From assembly GCA_963969595.1 (NCBI GenBank), contig OZ018417.1, forward strand, positions 8,868,501 to 8,932,500: a stretch of DNA of 64,000 bases. The letters are read 5' to 3'. How positions within the stretch are numbered: position 1 is the first letter of the stretch; every line of letters starts with the position of its first letter. A model generated the notes under the pieces. That model saw only the letters and a program-made list of their open reading frames with translations, made no database searches and was not told where the DNA came from. Below are positions 23,040 through 35,480 of the stretch, one piece after another. Both the position numbers and the translations under genes were made by a program. The DNA is from Neckera pumila. Lineage: Eukaryota; Streptophyta; Bryopsida; Hypnales; Neckeraceae.

Positions 23040-24170
23040 TGTACTTAAAAAGTATTGAAGTAAAATCAATTCATATTCTTATTATCCATGAGATTATGCT
23101 TAAAATGAATCCTTAGAAATCCCTAAGAATAGAATATTGTAATTGAAAAGTCGGTTTGCAGATGACTAGCTCATTCACCACCAACTTCTATGGCTTCAAA
23201 ATTGTCTTAAAATGAAGTCTCTAGAAATATAGTATTGTATTGCTTAAAGTTTGAGGCGTTGGTTTTGCGGATGACCAATTCATTTGCCACCAATTCCCAT
23301 GTTTCAATATTTACATTAATTGTTTTAGTAATGAATTGTCTCAAAATGGAGTTGTTAGAAATAGAGCATTATATTGAGTTAAAGTTAAGGAGTTGGTTTT
23401 GCAGGTGACCAATTCATTTGCCACCAAACTTTATATTTCAAAATTTACATTAGTTGTTTCACTTATAATTGTTTTAAAATGGGATCTTTTGGAATGGGGT
23501 ATTTAAAGTTGATTTAAGGTGAGGGAGTTGATTTTGCGGGTGACAAGCTCATTCACCACCAATTTCCATGGTCCAATAAATATGGGGACATGAAATGATT
23601 TTTACTGTGACACGAATGCCCTCTTCAATGAAGGATCAATATAATAGTTGCGGTTTTAAAACAACCTTGGAAAATGCCACCTACTCCTCAAGTGTGTAGT
23701 GTTGGTATAGTGCTTGAGTGAAAATCAATTCATTTTCTTATTCTCCATTAGATTATGCTTAAAAAGATTCATTAGGAGTTCTTATGAATAGAATATTATA
23801 GTTGAGGAGTCAATTTTGCAGATGACTAGTTCATTTGCTACCAATTTCTATGGCTCCAAAATTGTCTTAAAATGAGGTCTCTAGAAATACAATGTTGTAT
23901 TGCTTAAAAATTGGGGCACCAATTTTGTAGATGACCTGCTCATTTGCCATCACTTTCCATATTTCAAAATTACATTACTTGTTTTAATAATGAATTGTCT
24001 CAAAACGGAATTGTTAGAAATAGGATATTGTATTGAGTTAAGGTTGGGGAGTTGGTTTTGCAAATGTACCACCAAACTTTATGTTTCAAAATTTATACTA
24101 GTTGTTTTACTTAGAATTGTCTTAAAATGAAGCGTTCCTGAATAGGGTGTCTAGGGTTGATTTAATACTG
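23040..24170. repeat. Tandem array of ~110-135-bp units
   Basis: A unit with the core TTTTGCAGATGACCAATTCA-like, TTGCCACCAA and TTGTCTTAAAATG motifs starts near 23,151, 23,261, 23,393, 23,528, 23,811, 23,921 and 24,051. Spacings of 110, then about 130, recur in both halves, so a block of about 660 bp containing three to four units has itself been duplicated. No long reading frame crosses the array. Confidence 0.8.
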
Positions 24171-25590
24171 GAAATGCTTCATTTTATGAAGGAATATGCT
24201 TCATGAAGGAATAAGTCAAAACTGGTTTATAAATAAACGTACCTCTACTTTTGAGTTTTGAAGACCAAAGACTAATCTTTGATGAAGCAATTTGCACATG
24301 GTTCTGCATAAAGGCATAAGCCCAACATGGCAAGATGTAAGAGTTTTTTTTTGGAGAATTCGCCAAATATGTAGCCCTAATCATTTCAAAGATTGATCTC
24401 GAACTAGAGTACACAAATATTGCAGACTACGACATTGCACGCAAGTATGGCCCAATCTACAAGTACAGAAAATGCTATGGAAAATGTACTAAAAGCACTT
24501 GAGAAAAATTTACATCCAAACTACTAAGGTGGGATAATATGGTACATACCGTATAACCCTAAAACATGCAAATCCTTTTGTCAATCCTTAGCAAACGAAA
24601 AACTAAACTTTGGCCACTAAGATTTATCAAAAAGTATTCTTAACATGTTCTATGCCTTGGATTAGATGTTTACTATTAATCTAAATTATACATATACTAT
24701 TAATCCTAATATATTTGTTTTGCTTTTCATCATACTTTGACACAAATTGAAATATGTACAAATTTCAAGTCAAATACTTTTCAAATGCTTGTCATTTACT
24801 GAAGTAACATCTCAATGTTGGAGAATTGTTGCAAGTTACATTTAAGAATTTTTTTTGAAGGATATAGAATATTATTCATAGAAAACCTAGATAAATAATT
24901 GAAAAATTGCTAGATGAATAAGCTTTGCTCTTAACCCAAAGAGACTCTAGAATAAATAAAATACTCAACTTTTAGAAAATTTAAGATCTAGAAAGTGAAG
25001 GATACCTTAGACTTGACAAACTTCAAATCCTAGCCTTACTCAAAATTGATTTGATGTTTGGTCCTACAACATGCCCTTGCCAGAAGAAAAAAACAAAATT
25101 CTTGGTGAGAAATTTGACCTCCAAGTGCAAAAGCAGCACCAGGATTCACAAAGATAGAAAACATCACGAAATTCAACTGCAAGCAACAAATCTTACCTTC
25201 AAATAGCATGCAATCCCAATCAAAATCCGCAACTGCACGCTGAAGAGCTATGGAGCATGTTACGTACCTCTTACAATCCGTAACTTCAAATAACAATGGA
25301 AGCAAAACAAAGACTCAAATATAACTATTAACAAAACATTTCACAAGTTTAGAGCTCAAACCACCCAACCATAGAGAGAGATCAATCTCCAAAAGAGCAT
25401 CTCTTCACCCCCAAGCTCTATCTTATATATCCAAGAAAGACTAATAGTCTTTTTGATAGACTAGGTCTTTTTTTCTATCTTTAGCTTTCTATTCTTGATT
25501 CTATCTAGAACCATCCACTAAAGTAAAAGTCTTAGTCATACTTAGAAGTATTTTAAGTATCTAATCCTATCTCATCCAATCTTGATCTTC
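24171..25590. other. Intergenic DNA without supported genes
   Basis: Short frames only (76-89 codons), with no domain I recognise. Confidence 0.5.
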
Positions 25591-25760
25591 TACTTGAAGT
25601 TGTCTAACTCCAAGTTCCATTACACTTGTCATCCAAGTGGAGTTGTCAAGCTCCACTTCACAAATCCATCGTTTGGAGATGTCTATCCAATGTACTTGTC
25701 ATCCAATTGGAGTTGCCTAACTCCAGTGCATAAATTCATCATTGGGAGATATCTGTCTCC
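25591..25760. repeat. Imperfect ~90-bp direct repeat
   Basis: The pattern ACTTGTCATCCAAGTGGAGTT recurs about 65 bp later as ACTTGTCATCCAATTGGAGTT, and TTGGAGATGTCT later as TGGGAGATATCT. Confidence 0.6.
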
Positions 25761-25827
25761 AAGCAAATTCTACTAATCTACTAATTCACAATTCATCGTG
25801 AAATAGTTATCCATCAATGCATTGATC

Positions 25828-25972
25828 CATCTCTGGTCATCTTGACCAGTCATCATTCATCATCTTTGGTCATCTTGCGAGTCATCATTCATCATCTCTG
25901 GTCATCTTGCCAGTCATCATTCATCTATCATTCATCATTTCTAGTCATCTTGCCAGTCATCACATATCTATC
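25828..25972. repeat. Minisatellite, unit CATCTCTGGTCATCTTGCCA
   Basis: Four degenerate copies of a ~33-bp unit built on GGTCATCTTGCCAGTCATCA; the last is lengthened by an extra TCATCTATCAT. Confidence 0.85.
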
Positions 25973-26594
25973 AATGCATTCATCTATCAGAGGGTCATGA
26001 CAGCGCAAGATTCTGAAAAAATAAGAACAACAAGTCAAAACCATTTTGATGATGATACTTTGATAAGAGATTGCAAAACTATTTGCACAACGACTTTTAT
26101 TCAAAACAATAAAATGCAATGAACGAGGTTGAACTCGGAAGATTCAGCATTCTAATAAGTAAGCAAATGTAACTCACTTGACTGCCTATCACATATTAAT
26201 TACAAGACAATCCAAAATATTATTATGCTTGCTAATAAACATCCTTGCAAATCATTTAGTTTGCGTTTCCAAGGTGTAGAAAAATACGTAACCACATGAA
26301 CCTTATAAACAGAAGTTTCTAGAAATCAATTAAAAAAACACAGTTACGTCTAAAAACTCTCTTGCAAATTGAGTATTGCATACAAATGTAACAAAACAAG
26401 GCAAACACAATGGAAGAGAGAAAGCACAAAGCAACGCCATGGAAGAAGGGCCAATGGAAGAAAGACCACTACATAGTTATTTAAAGCCCCTACACTGCTC
26501 ATCTTGTTCACTAAGGCTTATTGCTTGCAACTGGCAGTTCCAATATTCTCCATCAAGCATCCACTGAGGCTTATCACTTGCAATTAGCAGTCCC
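25973..26594. other. Intergenic DNA without supported genes
   Basis: Nothing beyond short frames seen. Confidence 0.5.
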
Positions 26595-26597
26595 AAT

Positions 26598-26767
26598 CAC
26601 TATAAGAACCCCGTGTTTTTCTTGATAGATTCTTCTAGAGATACACATGTTTTCATGTTAATAGTGTTGTCAAACATCAAAATGTTTTTGTTTGACATTA
26701 TTATTAATATGAAAATAAGTGGATCTCTAGAGAAGTCCGTCAACAAAAACATGGGTTTCTTACAGTG
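26598..26767. mobile_element. CACTA-type hairpin MITE with AAT target duplication
   Basis: The left end reads CACTATAAGAACCCCGTG and the right end, read inward, CACTGTAAGAAACCCATG. The whole 170 bp is a near-continuous inverted repeat. AAT flanks both sides (26,595-26,597 and 26,768-26,770). Confidence 0.85.
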
Positions 26768-26921
26768 AATATTACCGACCGAGCTATACTATTCCTAGAT
26801 CTACTTGACATTGTCTAGGGTCCACCTAGCATTGTATAGGGGCCACCTGGCAGTGTCAACCACCTGAGAGCACCTCCACCTCATTTACTTCATGCTTCCC
26901 GTGGAAAGCTTTTATGAGAGG

Positions 26922-27695
26922 GTGATTGCAAGAAACACTTTACGTTTTTTTGCTCAAAATGCAGTTTTTTGCCATAGGACTGGCAGTACTATGTAGTACT
27001 ATGTTTCCGTAGCACCTTTGCAGATCTTGACCGTTGATTCAAGGCATCTACAGATCTCAACCTTCAATTCAAGGCATCTGCAGATCTCAAATATCAATTC
27101 AGTACTATGTAGTACTATGCAGTACTATAGATTGCTGTGAAGTACTACAGAAGCCACTGGGAGCAAAAAATAGCGGAAAAGGGGTCTGTGCACCTTTTTA
27201 TTTTTAATAATTCAAAAAAATTCAAAAAATAAAACAAAAAATTCATTTTGTTAGAGAAGATTGTGCTCACATTGCACCAAAAATTTAGTGTAGGAAATTT
27301 TTTCCCTCTTCGTAGCCTTTGCACAAAAGAAGGTCACTTTGACCCCATGTGGACAACTGACATGTTTCTATTTTCATAAAAATTCATTGTCAATCCTTGT
27401 AATGTTAGTAGACCTCCAATATGACCAATTTGTGGCTTCAAATTTGCATTTTTGAGTCAAAAATAGGACTAAAACCCCCCAAAATGGCCAAAGTAGACAC
27501 CCAATTGGGGGCAGTTTAAAAATAGTAAAGTAATTTTGAAAAATTTGAAAAAATTATTCAATGTCTGAAACTACCATATGTACGTTCTTTCCAAATTTCA
27601 AGCCAAATGGACAAACGATGCAAAAGTTATGAGCAAAAAACCACCTGTCCAAGGGCAAGGGGACAAAAAAAAGGACAAGTGTTTCTTGCAATCAC
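26922..27695. mobile_element. TIR element, family N (GTGATTGCAAGAAA ends)
   Basis: The left end is GTGATTGCAAGAAACACTT; the right end, read inward, is the same 19 bases. Similar flanks (TATGAGAG and CTTGAGAG) could be a decayed 8-bp duplication as in hAT elements. A related element lies at 41,003-41,734. It is non-coding. Confidence 0.7.
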
Positions 27696-30243
27696 TTGAG
27701 AGTGCAGTCACGTGGCAAGTTCAATAACGTTCCCCCTTCTCACAAAAGTGTTGGATATTGGTGATCCCTTTTCGCTGTTGCTCTCTTTTCTTACAACTGC
27801 CGCTCCCTCTTGTATCATATGAAGCAGCTAATGCAAACTTGCAATTTGGCACTTACTCAACAAGTAGTTGCCTTTTTTTTTAATTGGCATTTTAAGGATG
27901 CTCTTTAAAGGCAACTGTGCATGCCTATTTCAGATAATTCTTATGGCATTGGATCATTTCATTCACAACATTCCACATAATCCTTACACAATTTTGACAG
28001 CATTCTACACATTCCATACAATGCTCAGAGAATTCCACAAGCATTTCAAGCCCTATACACAGTCTATACAGAATTGCATAATGCATACATAATTACCTAG
28101 TGAACTTCTGGTCAGTTTTGAATGCTTTTTTATTAACGATTCCAAATTCTTTAGTAGGATTGCCCCCAAAGAACAATTTTCATGTTTGTATAGTTTCAAT
28201 TACTTGGCCTCAAAATAAAAACAAACAAAAAGATTTTCTTTTCTGAATCAATATAAAGTAGAAACACCCATTAGCATCCATGTTTTCATTCCTGTACTTT
28301 AGACTGGCACTAAATTTGTCCCTAGATTTTTCATTATTGTATCTTTGAAATGCTTGGTTTTGATTTGTTGATGCATTTGAAGGACACATACTTGACTTTC
28401 ATTTGCTAACTACGGATTTTTATTGATTTCAGATTTGGGTCCATGTATGTGACAGTTTTCAGTGGTCTAGGGAGCTGTCTCTTTGAAAAATCATAGAAAT
28501 TACATACTACATCTAAAAAATCCAATTTTTTTTTTCAATACTACAAAAATATTAGTTTTAGGAAAATTTGCCTCCAATTGCGCTAAATTGCTTAATATTG
28601 ACGGTTTTTGGGTGCTTCCACTTTAGTCCTTGTACTCTCTATATGCCAACAATGAATATTTTGATCTCCCAATAATCCAAGAATATGATGTGCAAAAGAC
28701 GCACACCAAGTTGTCAATTAGCAAGGAAGAAACTGAGGGTCAGTACCATCAACAAGAAGCATCAAGAACAGCTCCAATAAATAAAGACTTCCAAAAAAAT
28801 CTCAACAAGTCTCACATTCTACAATAGCACCTCTTTTTTGTTCGCCAATACCAAAACGCAGTTGCACATCAAAACTCTCCTTAAGTAGCACTAAATCCTG
28901 CAACTAACAATAATGTGCAATCCTCCAATATCCTTCAAAAATGCATTGCCAGCAAGTAGGGTTCAAATTGTGGTCCTTGGATTTGTCTCACAATAAGGCA
29001 CTCACTATTGGTTGCAAGATTTCAACAATATCAAGAATAATATACATGATTCTTGTCACAAATCTGCAGATAAAAAATATATGCATGATGCTAGTCACAA
29101 AAATACAAATATACTGCCCTATTCCAGTACTTGTGAATAAATAGGAATGGCAACAAATCCTCAACCATCCTCAGTCTCAAGGACATGTTCTTTGGCCTTA
29201 GATAAATATACTTATAATTTAATATCTTTTGATAGTAAAACACTGAGCTACACCACTCCTCTCTCACTTGAGTTTGTAGAGGGACATTCCCACCTAGTCT
29301 TAGCAGGCAAGTATTAGAGCTAAAGACCATCATTAAAAGGAACACTATTCCCACCAGCGGTACTTGGAGAATGCCAAACCAATGTGGCGCTGGAGCTGTC
29401 AAGCTTGTAAGACCAATACTATGGCCATAAATAGAGGGACCCGCAGAGGCCCACCACACACATAGTAGTCGTCAGTTAGTAATGACAAGTCTTTTAGAAA
29501 GCCAGATTTGAGGAAAATGTGGGCGCTTGTATTTACATGGTGGCTTGGGGTGCCTGTAACTTAATGGCGGGCACAATGCCCAACAGTCTATAGTACACCA
29601 TCATCACCATGAAGGGAAGAGGAAGACTTTGCAACAGACAGAGCTTGTGAACACTGTACACGACAAGGAGCTCTAGTTTTGGCATCAAGTGAGCTCAGTT
29701 GTCAGAATTTCCTTTGTTGATTCACAGTTCTCATAATGTGCTTGCATGGGAAGTGAAAAGTGAGTTGATTTCATGCTAATGAGAGAGTGAGAATCTGTAT
29801 GACTGAGCTGCCCCTTTGTACGTAGTCTGAGTAATTTTCTTGGCTTGCAGGTATTGAGAACTCACTACTAGTACATTGAAAAATTCAGCAAAGACACATG
29901 GAGAATCATTATTCACCTCAGTAATTTTGAGGAGCAGTGCGTCCCATGGCCATTCCTGCTCCTAGTGAGTATAACCATAATCTATTCAACGTCATTGCAA
30001 GAATTTTATGTCAATAGGTATTGAAGAGGAGAGGTTAGGTAAACCTGCTCATAGACAAAGTGAGGGTGTAAATGTGGAATCTGTGATCAAAAGACAAATA
30101 CCTCATAAAGAAGTCCTCTATTGTCTAGTATGTCGGATGTCAGCTAGGCCTTAAAAGCAATAATTGACATGCATGTCAGAAATTGAACTTGGTAAGGAAA
30201 GTCCCAGTTTAGCCATATGTTGAATCCGATGAAGACCTTTCCA
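27696..30243. other. Intergenic DNA without supported genes
   Basis: The longest frame (29,091-29,459, minus, 122 codons) has no recognisable domain and may be chance or a fragment. Confidence 0.5.
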
Positions 30244-30246
30244 TTA

Positions 30247-30744
30247 GACCATCTACAATGCTGTCACGGTACATGGCCCAGTATTGGTATAGCTAACTTT
30301 TGAATGCTAGACAATTAGAATTTGAAAATTGTCTTATTGGAAGCGCAACGGAAAGAACATGGAGAAGGAACAAAAAAATTTCAAACTAAACATTGGACAA
30401 GTACTTCAAAAGCAAGGTACAAATCTGAAATTATAGAGGTCTTAGCAAATCACGGTTACCAAAGCAACATTTGGCCATTGACCCTCTAAAAATCGTCAAA
30501 TGTGGAGGGTCAATGGCCAAATGTTGCTTTGGTAACCGTGCTTTGCTAAGACCTCTATAATTTCAGATTTGTACCTTGCTTTTGAAGTACTTGTCCGATG
30601 TCTAGTTTGAAATTTTTTTGTTCCTTCTCCAAGTTCTTTCCAATGCGCTTCTAATAAGACAATTTTCAAATTCTAATTATTTAGCATTCAAAAGTTAGCT
30701 ATACCAATACTGGGCCATGTACCGTGACTGCATTGCAGATGGTC
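30247..30744. mobile_element. Harbinger/Tourist-type foldback MITE (498-bp hairpin)
   Basis: The element is an almost continuous inverted repeat from end to end; its loop lies near 30,488-30,503. The left end is GACCATCTACAATGC; the right end, read inward, is GACCATCTGCAATGC. TTA flanks both sides (30,244-30,246 and 30,745-30,747), the TWA target duplication of PIF/Harbinger elements. It lies about 250 bp from the Myb-like gene of a decayed Harbinger transposon. The predicted transcript would be a dsRNA stem of about 240 bp. Confidence 0.85.
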
Positions 30745-30994
30745 TTAGTTTTATAAAACAAAAAATAATGCTTACCTGCATTGTTCATGGGGACCAACAC
30801 TGCCATCTGCAGAGCTGCCAGTCGTCCTCCGTGCCATGAAGTCCTATTCAAGCACACCAAACGTGCAGAGGTCAATTGAAAAGTCCTAATGTTGCTTAAA
30901 AAATTAGGATGCTAGGTTTCCCTGCATCAACTGCCTTGTTTTCTAATAACAACCTGACATGAAGTTGTAGGTGTGTGTAGAGATATGTGCAGGC

Positions 30995-31747
30995 ATGCGC
31001 CGACCAAGTGCCCCCACTCCACCAGCAGGAGTCCCATCCACACCAATTACTAGTGCTACGGTTGGCATAAGACCTGCTGCGCCCCCTTCCACACCGATGA
31101 GCGATGCATCGGCAAGAACAAGACCTCTTGCAGCCCCTTCCGTGCCAATGAGCAATCCTGCGACTAAAACAAGACCTTCTGCAGCAGGAGGGTCAAGCCG
31201 TTCGAAACGTCCTCGCAAGGATTGTGGCCCCAATTGGCTCCTACAAGAGGTCATGGTGCTCATCAGAGCCAAACTTGACTTATACATTGAAGAGCCAAAC
31301 ACCGCAGATGCTCATGACCTTATGACAACAGATACTAGCAAGTGGATTTGCATTGCCAACCTCGTCTACAGTGCTAGCATTTCACCTTGCCTACGTGATG
31401 TACCCGCCTGCAAAACAAAATGGAACCAGCTCGTGCCGGATTACAAGCGTATCATGGACTACTTGGGACAATGTGGACAAAACATGCGAGACTACTGGGA
31501 TTTGACATTGACGGAGCGAAAGAGCAAAGGCTTGCCCGGACAATTCCCTCATGAGTTTTTCCAAGCGATACATGAGTGGTACGGCTCAGGACCTCAAATG
31601 CACCCCCCACCCCCACCCCCCCATGTCCGTGATTTCTTCTGTCCATCTGATTCAAACTACATACCACCTCAACAACAAACAGAGCAAGGGAGTGCAGAAG
31701 AAGACACTGACACCGACACAGAAGATGCAGTAGAGGTTGGTCAATGA
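30995..31747 (+). CDS. PIF/Harbinger ORF1: Myb/SANT-like DNA-binding protein
   Basis: In PIF/Harbinger transposons a second gene encodes a Myb/SANT-like protein that binds the element ends and helps bring the transposase to the nucleus. I chose the ATG at 30,995; a possible splice acceptor (GTTGTAG) lies just upstream, so an earlier exon is possible. The 250-residue product has an N-terminal region of about three Pro/Ala/Thr-rich repeats (RPxAxPSxPMS-like). A basic patch (RSKRPRKDCGPNW) follows, then a Myb/SANT-like domain with conserved tryptophans up to FFQAIHEWYG, a proline run and an acidic tail. It converges with the transposase gene on the minus strand. The frame is open, but its partner is broken, so it is probably not functional as part of an autonomous element. 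Confidence 0.7.
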   Translation: MRRPSAPTPPAGVPSTPITSATVGIRPAAPPSTPMSDASARTRPLAAPSVPMSNPATKTRPSAAGGSSRSKRPRKDCGPNWLLQEVMVLIRAKLDLYIEEPNTADAHDLMTTDTSKWICIANLVYSASISPCLRDVPACKTKWNQLVPDYKRIMDYLGQCGQNMRDYWDLTLTERKSKGLPGQFPHEFFQAIHEWYGSGPQMHPPPPPPHVRDFFCPSDSNYIPPQQQTEQGSAEEDTDTDTEDAVEVGQ

Positions 31748-32503
31748 GGTGTGCCTCATTCTTTTGAATGCACTTCACCCCCACTCTCTCCACCTTGAAG
31801 CAGCAGCAACATTCTGGATCAGCAGATGTCCCAACCGTCCCAGAGCCGCATTCCAACTGCTATAGCATCCCAAGTTGTTCCCCCTTGTCCGTCTCCAATC
31901 CTCTTGAGCTCCTCCAACACCACAAGCAGCGGTCAGTAGAGGCGCCCGGGCAACACAATTGTGATTGTTGATGCCTCGCTTGAAGTGGAGTGCACTAAGA
32001 TTGACCTTCAAGTTCGTTTTTTCACAAAATAGATGAGATATCAAAGGGAGATAGACAAGTTTCTATACAAAACAACAATGTCAACACAAGAGAATGCATG
32101 ACTTGCAATTATGAAGCAAAATGATATGCTCAAGTGCTTGACAAAGCTCACTGCCGTGTTAGAAAGAGGTCTTGCAATGCAGAGCCCCAATGCTATACAC
32201 ACCATGCCACCTCCAAGACAAACTAGCCTCGGACCCATGTCTGGAGTAGCAACGGCAGAGGTGGGAGCAACTCCAACAACAAACACCCCTCCTAGGACAA
32301 GCAGCAGAGCTGAAAACAGAGCACAGCAGGCACTTGACTCTTGCCCTCCAAAATTAACAGAGCAGCTACAACTACAACTCGTCACTGAACTAAGAAACCT
32401 GTACATATATGAAGCACCTACTACTACGTTCTTCAACGTCCTGTACAGAGCAACGTCACTGTTTCTTCTACCGCTGACGTCCGTGGAAGAAGTGCTGCTT
32501 TAA
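31748..32503 (+). pseudogene. Downstream remnant of ORF1
   Basis: After the TGA at 31,745-31,747 coding-like composition continues, with frame changes. Fragments such as MKQNDMLKCLTKLTAVLERGL (32,111 onward) resemble the coiled C-terminal portion that often follows the Myb-like domain in such proteins. The change of frames suggests indel decay or an unrecognised intron. Confidence 0.4.
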
Positions 32504-32729
32504 CTAGCAACTGAACCACATATCGGCATTAGCATGTACAGTAGATAACTTTTTGCTATGCTTGTAGTTTTCTTTTGCTTTCTTATTGCATGCACCTAAA
32601 ACTTTTTATGTAAAAAAATAAAGAAATAAAAATTGTAACTCTCTGTTACACTGGCACTTCCATTGTTAGTTATCATTCAAGTTCACCGTACCTGAGTGTC
32701 ATCCTTGCTTCAGCTGAAGTTGCCGGATC

Positions 32730-34076
32730 TCAGTGGGCACGTTCCGTGGGCCTTCGTTGGGTGGTCAAAAACACTCCGAGTTGTGGTCTTTTCTCGCTTC
32801 TAAGGTGGTTTGTGATGTCTTTGTCCTTAGGTGCAACTTTGTCGCGTGGCACTTCTTCATTTAAATCAGCTGGTAGGCCTTCACTGCGTAATACACTGAG
32901 CAAATACTCCACATCTTCATGAGATTGCTGTAGAAGAATGTTGTGAAGAATCGCACAACAGACAATTACATCCGGGAGGAATGTCACATGGAGATTACTC
33001 TTTCCCAACAGCTCACGAAAGGAGTGCTTCAAAATTCCAAATGCATAATCAAGCACACAACGGCCTCTCTGACGTTTCTTGTTGAATAAAGCCTCTGACA
33101 CTGATAGCTAAGCAGCTCCGCGATGAGGGACCATCAACCAAGGCATTAACAAATACGCCAAGTCTCCAATGATGTAAGGAGTGTGTCCAGCCACAAAGTT
33201 CGTGGCATCCATCAAGTTCCCATGGGAGGCTAAGTAGTGAAGGGAAGAGCGTCACAGCATTCTATTGTCGTTTGTTGAACCTGACATTCCCACATAGAGA
33301 TTGAGGAAGCGCTTCTCGCTGTCCACAATGGCTTGGCAATTCATACTACATCCTCCACTCTTGAAGTAGAAGTAATCAGCAGCACCAACATGTGGTTTAG
33401 AGATGGAAAACTGAACACCATCGATAGCTCCAACGATTGCATGTAGTGAATACAAGGCAGAGAACTTCTCTTGAGTTTCTTGCAGTCTCTCCCCTCGAGG
33501 CCAAGAGACTTCATGTTTCAAAGTGTCGTTGATGGCATGCACAACCTCACAACTCACTTTGCTAACAGTACTCCGACCGATGGCAAAGAATTTGTTGTAG
33601 ATCGTTAAATTCACACCTTGAGTCAACTTGAACAACGTACAAGCAACTCGCACCAAGACACGCACAGCCAAACGATAATTGGTATCTCTCCTCTCTACAT
33701 GAGGTATGAGCAACTCTACAAGATTGAAAACTGCTTCCCTTGTCATGCGGAACATGGAAACCCATCTTGGATTATCAAACTGTTCGACAAGAAACCTGGA
33801 AGATCAAGTGGTAGAACTCGACAACACCCGGAAATCAACTTCAGCAGGCAAGGCATTTGAAGACACGCACAGTCTGAAGCTATGGAGAGTGTTCTCTATG
33901 AGTGACAATGCATCTAGAACAAGCGTGTCATCAAATCCTAGGAAAGTAGCCTCATTGTGGAAATTGTCTTGTTCAGGCAATGCAAGCACCGTCACAGCCT
34001 GATTTGCGTCCAAAACAAGCGCCAGCACCCACGAGGAGAATGCGACTAAATTGACGGGACTGTGGAGTTGGTCCAT
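32730..34076 (-). pseudogene. PIF/Harbinger DDE transposase, decayed
   Basis: One reading frame runs from 34,076 to 32,730 on the minus strand with no frameshift. It is interrupted by three stops: TGA at 33,804-33,806, TGA at 33,252-33,254 and TAG at 33,108-33,110. Family features, in order, are FxxLVEQFDNPRW, the RxxR-type helical region, the first catalytic aspartate in VGAIDGVQF (33,420-33,422), the second in SGSTNDNRM (33,267-33,269), then GDLAYLLMPWLMVP. At the position where Harbinger transposases usually have the catalytic glutamate (VERAFG) this copy reads VLDYAFG (33,048-33,050), so Asp replaces Glu. Each stop is one C-to-T change from an Arg (CGA) or Gln (CAG) codon, which is typical of methylated, silenced transposons. 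It is inactive. Confidence 0.85.
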
Positions 34077-34106
34077 TTCTCTTGACCTGTTGTTGTTGCA
34101 GCCAAG

Positions 34107-35113
34107 CTGTGCACCACAAAAAGGGGAGGGTTAAAACCAACAGTGGAGATAAAATGAGAAGACCAAGAACAATGAAACGACCCAATGTAAGTTCTACAAT
34201 CATACACAGTAATCACCATGAAAGCTGACAATTCAACTCTGCTACGCAAACAACTTCTCAAAGCAGCTCCACATTACTCAATATTTTCACCAACTCAATT
34301 ATCAACATTACAGCCCGACCATTCGTTATTGCCAGAAACATGCAAAACTACTAGCAGAAGGCCTAATACGTAGAATACAAAGTGAAAAGATAAGGTAATC
34401 GTACTACTAAATGATGTGATCCAAGCTCAAAGAAACCATTACAAACTCGTTCTTTTTTGTAAATTTCAATGCTCCAGAACGAGCTCTTAAAGTTGCTGAA
34501 ATTTCTTGACAAGCTTAACCAACTAAACTTCACAGCTGTAAATCTTATGAAGAGAGATATTGATGACTAAATGCTTCAGGCTCATATTAGGTATACATTC
34601 AAAACATTAAGAACTTGGAAATTGAAATTGCACCCTTTCTAGAATGCAAGAAGAGTAGATACAAAAGTGAGCATTATATTACAACAAAAACACTCTCACT
34701 GATTACCAATTTGGGTGGACTATTGCTTAGAAGAGATGCAGAAGTAAATTTGTAAATTTCCATGCATAGAAGTTGTTTACACAGAAATCCTACCAAGATT
34801 TGGATCCACATTGGAAATTTTTCTGAAAACCCAGTCTCTACTTTGGTTCACACTCTTCTACGAACCTAAAAACTTACTACATAGCAGAGTCCATCACAAA
34901 GCAACAAGGAAGCTCAGAAATGGCAACAAACAACAGACAGAGGAAGGGCGATGTCAATGGAAGGACCCGTAATCTCTCCAAAATCCAGTGTGTTTACGCT
35001 TAATGAAGAACTCTAAAAATTGACTCAACCATGAATTTGGCAAACACGCTCTTGAAAAAACAACAATAACAACAACAAACCACTCAATTCTGCAAGGCAA
35101 TAAGAAAGCGTAC
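34107..35113 (-). other. Candidate intron of the Harbinger transposase gene
   Basis: On the minus strand CACTTGAG|GTACGC at 35,114/35,113 could be a donor and TTTGTGGTGCACAG|CTTGG at 34,107/34,106 an acceptor. A GC-richer stretch upstream (35,115-35,480) with an ATG near 35,190 would be the first exon or leader. This is inferred from splice-like sequence only. Confidence 0.4.
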
Positions 35114-35480
35114 CTCAAGTGTAGGTTGACAATCAACGTCGTTGGCACGCAGCAGGAACTCCGGCACTCTTTAAGATCGCGGCCCTATTCATCTCCACGA
35201 ATCCGTTGACCAAGAACCTCAGCTCTAGCACAGCCTCGCACGAAGTAGCGGAGCACCGAAGCCACCACAATATCAGATGTGATCAAAACCCTAACGCCAA
35301 CGCCAGCTTTGGAGCACAAATACAGCCACAAATTGTGATCGCTCCTACGGATTCAAGCATTACAATTTGCTTCCCACACTTCTGTTGTAGTCGGCCAAGA
35401 CGTGGTCGCTCGTTGGAAGGACCCATCACTAGAGGCGAATTCAGTCAATTGGCAGGTCGGAATGACCACGCACTCACTTC

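Noticed and set aside
33049..33255. 68-codon minus-strand frame between the transposase pieces
   Set aside because: It is in a different frame from the transposase. The true frame continues through with two stops, so no frameshift is needed.
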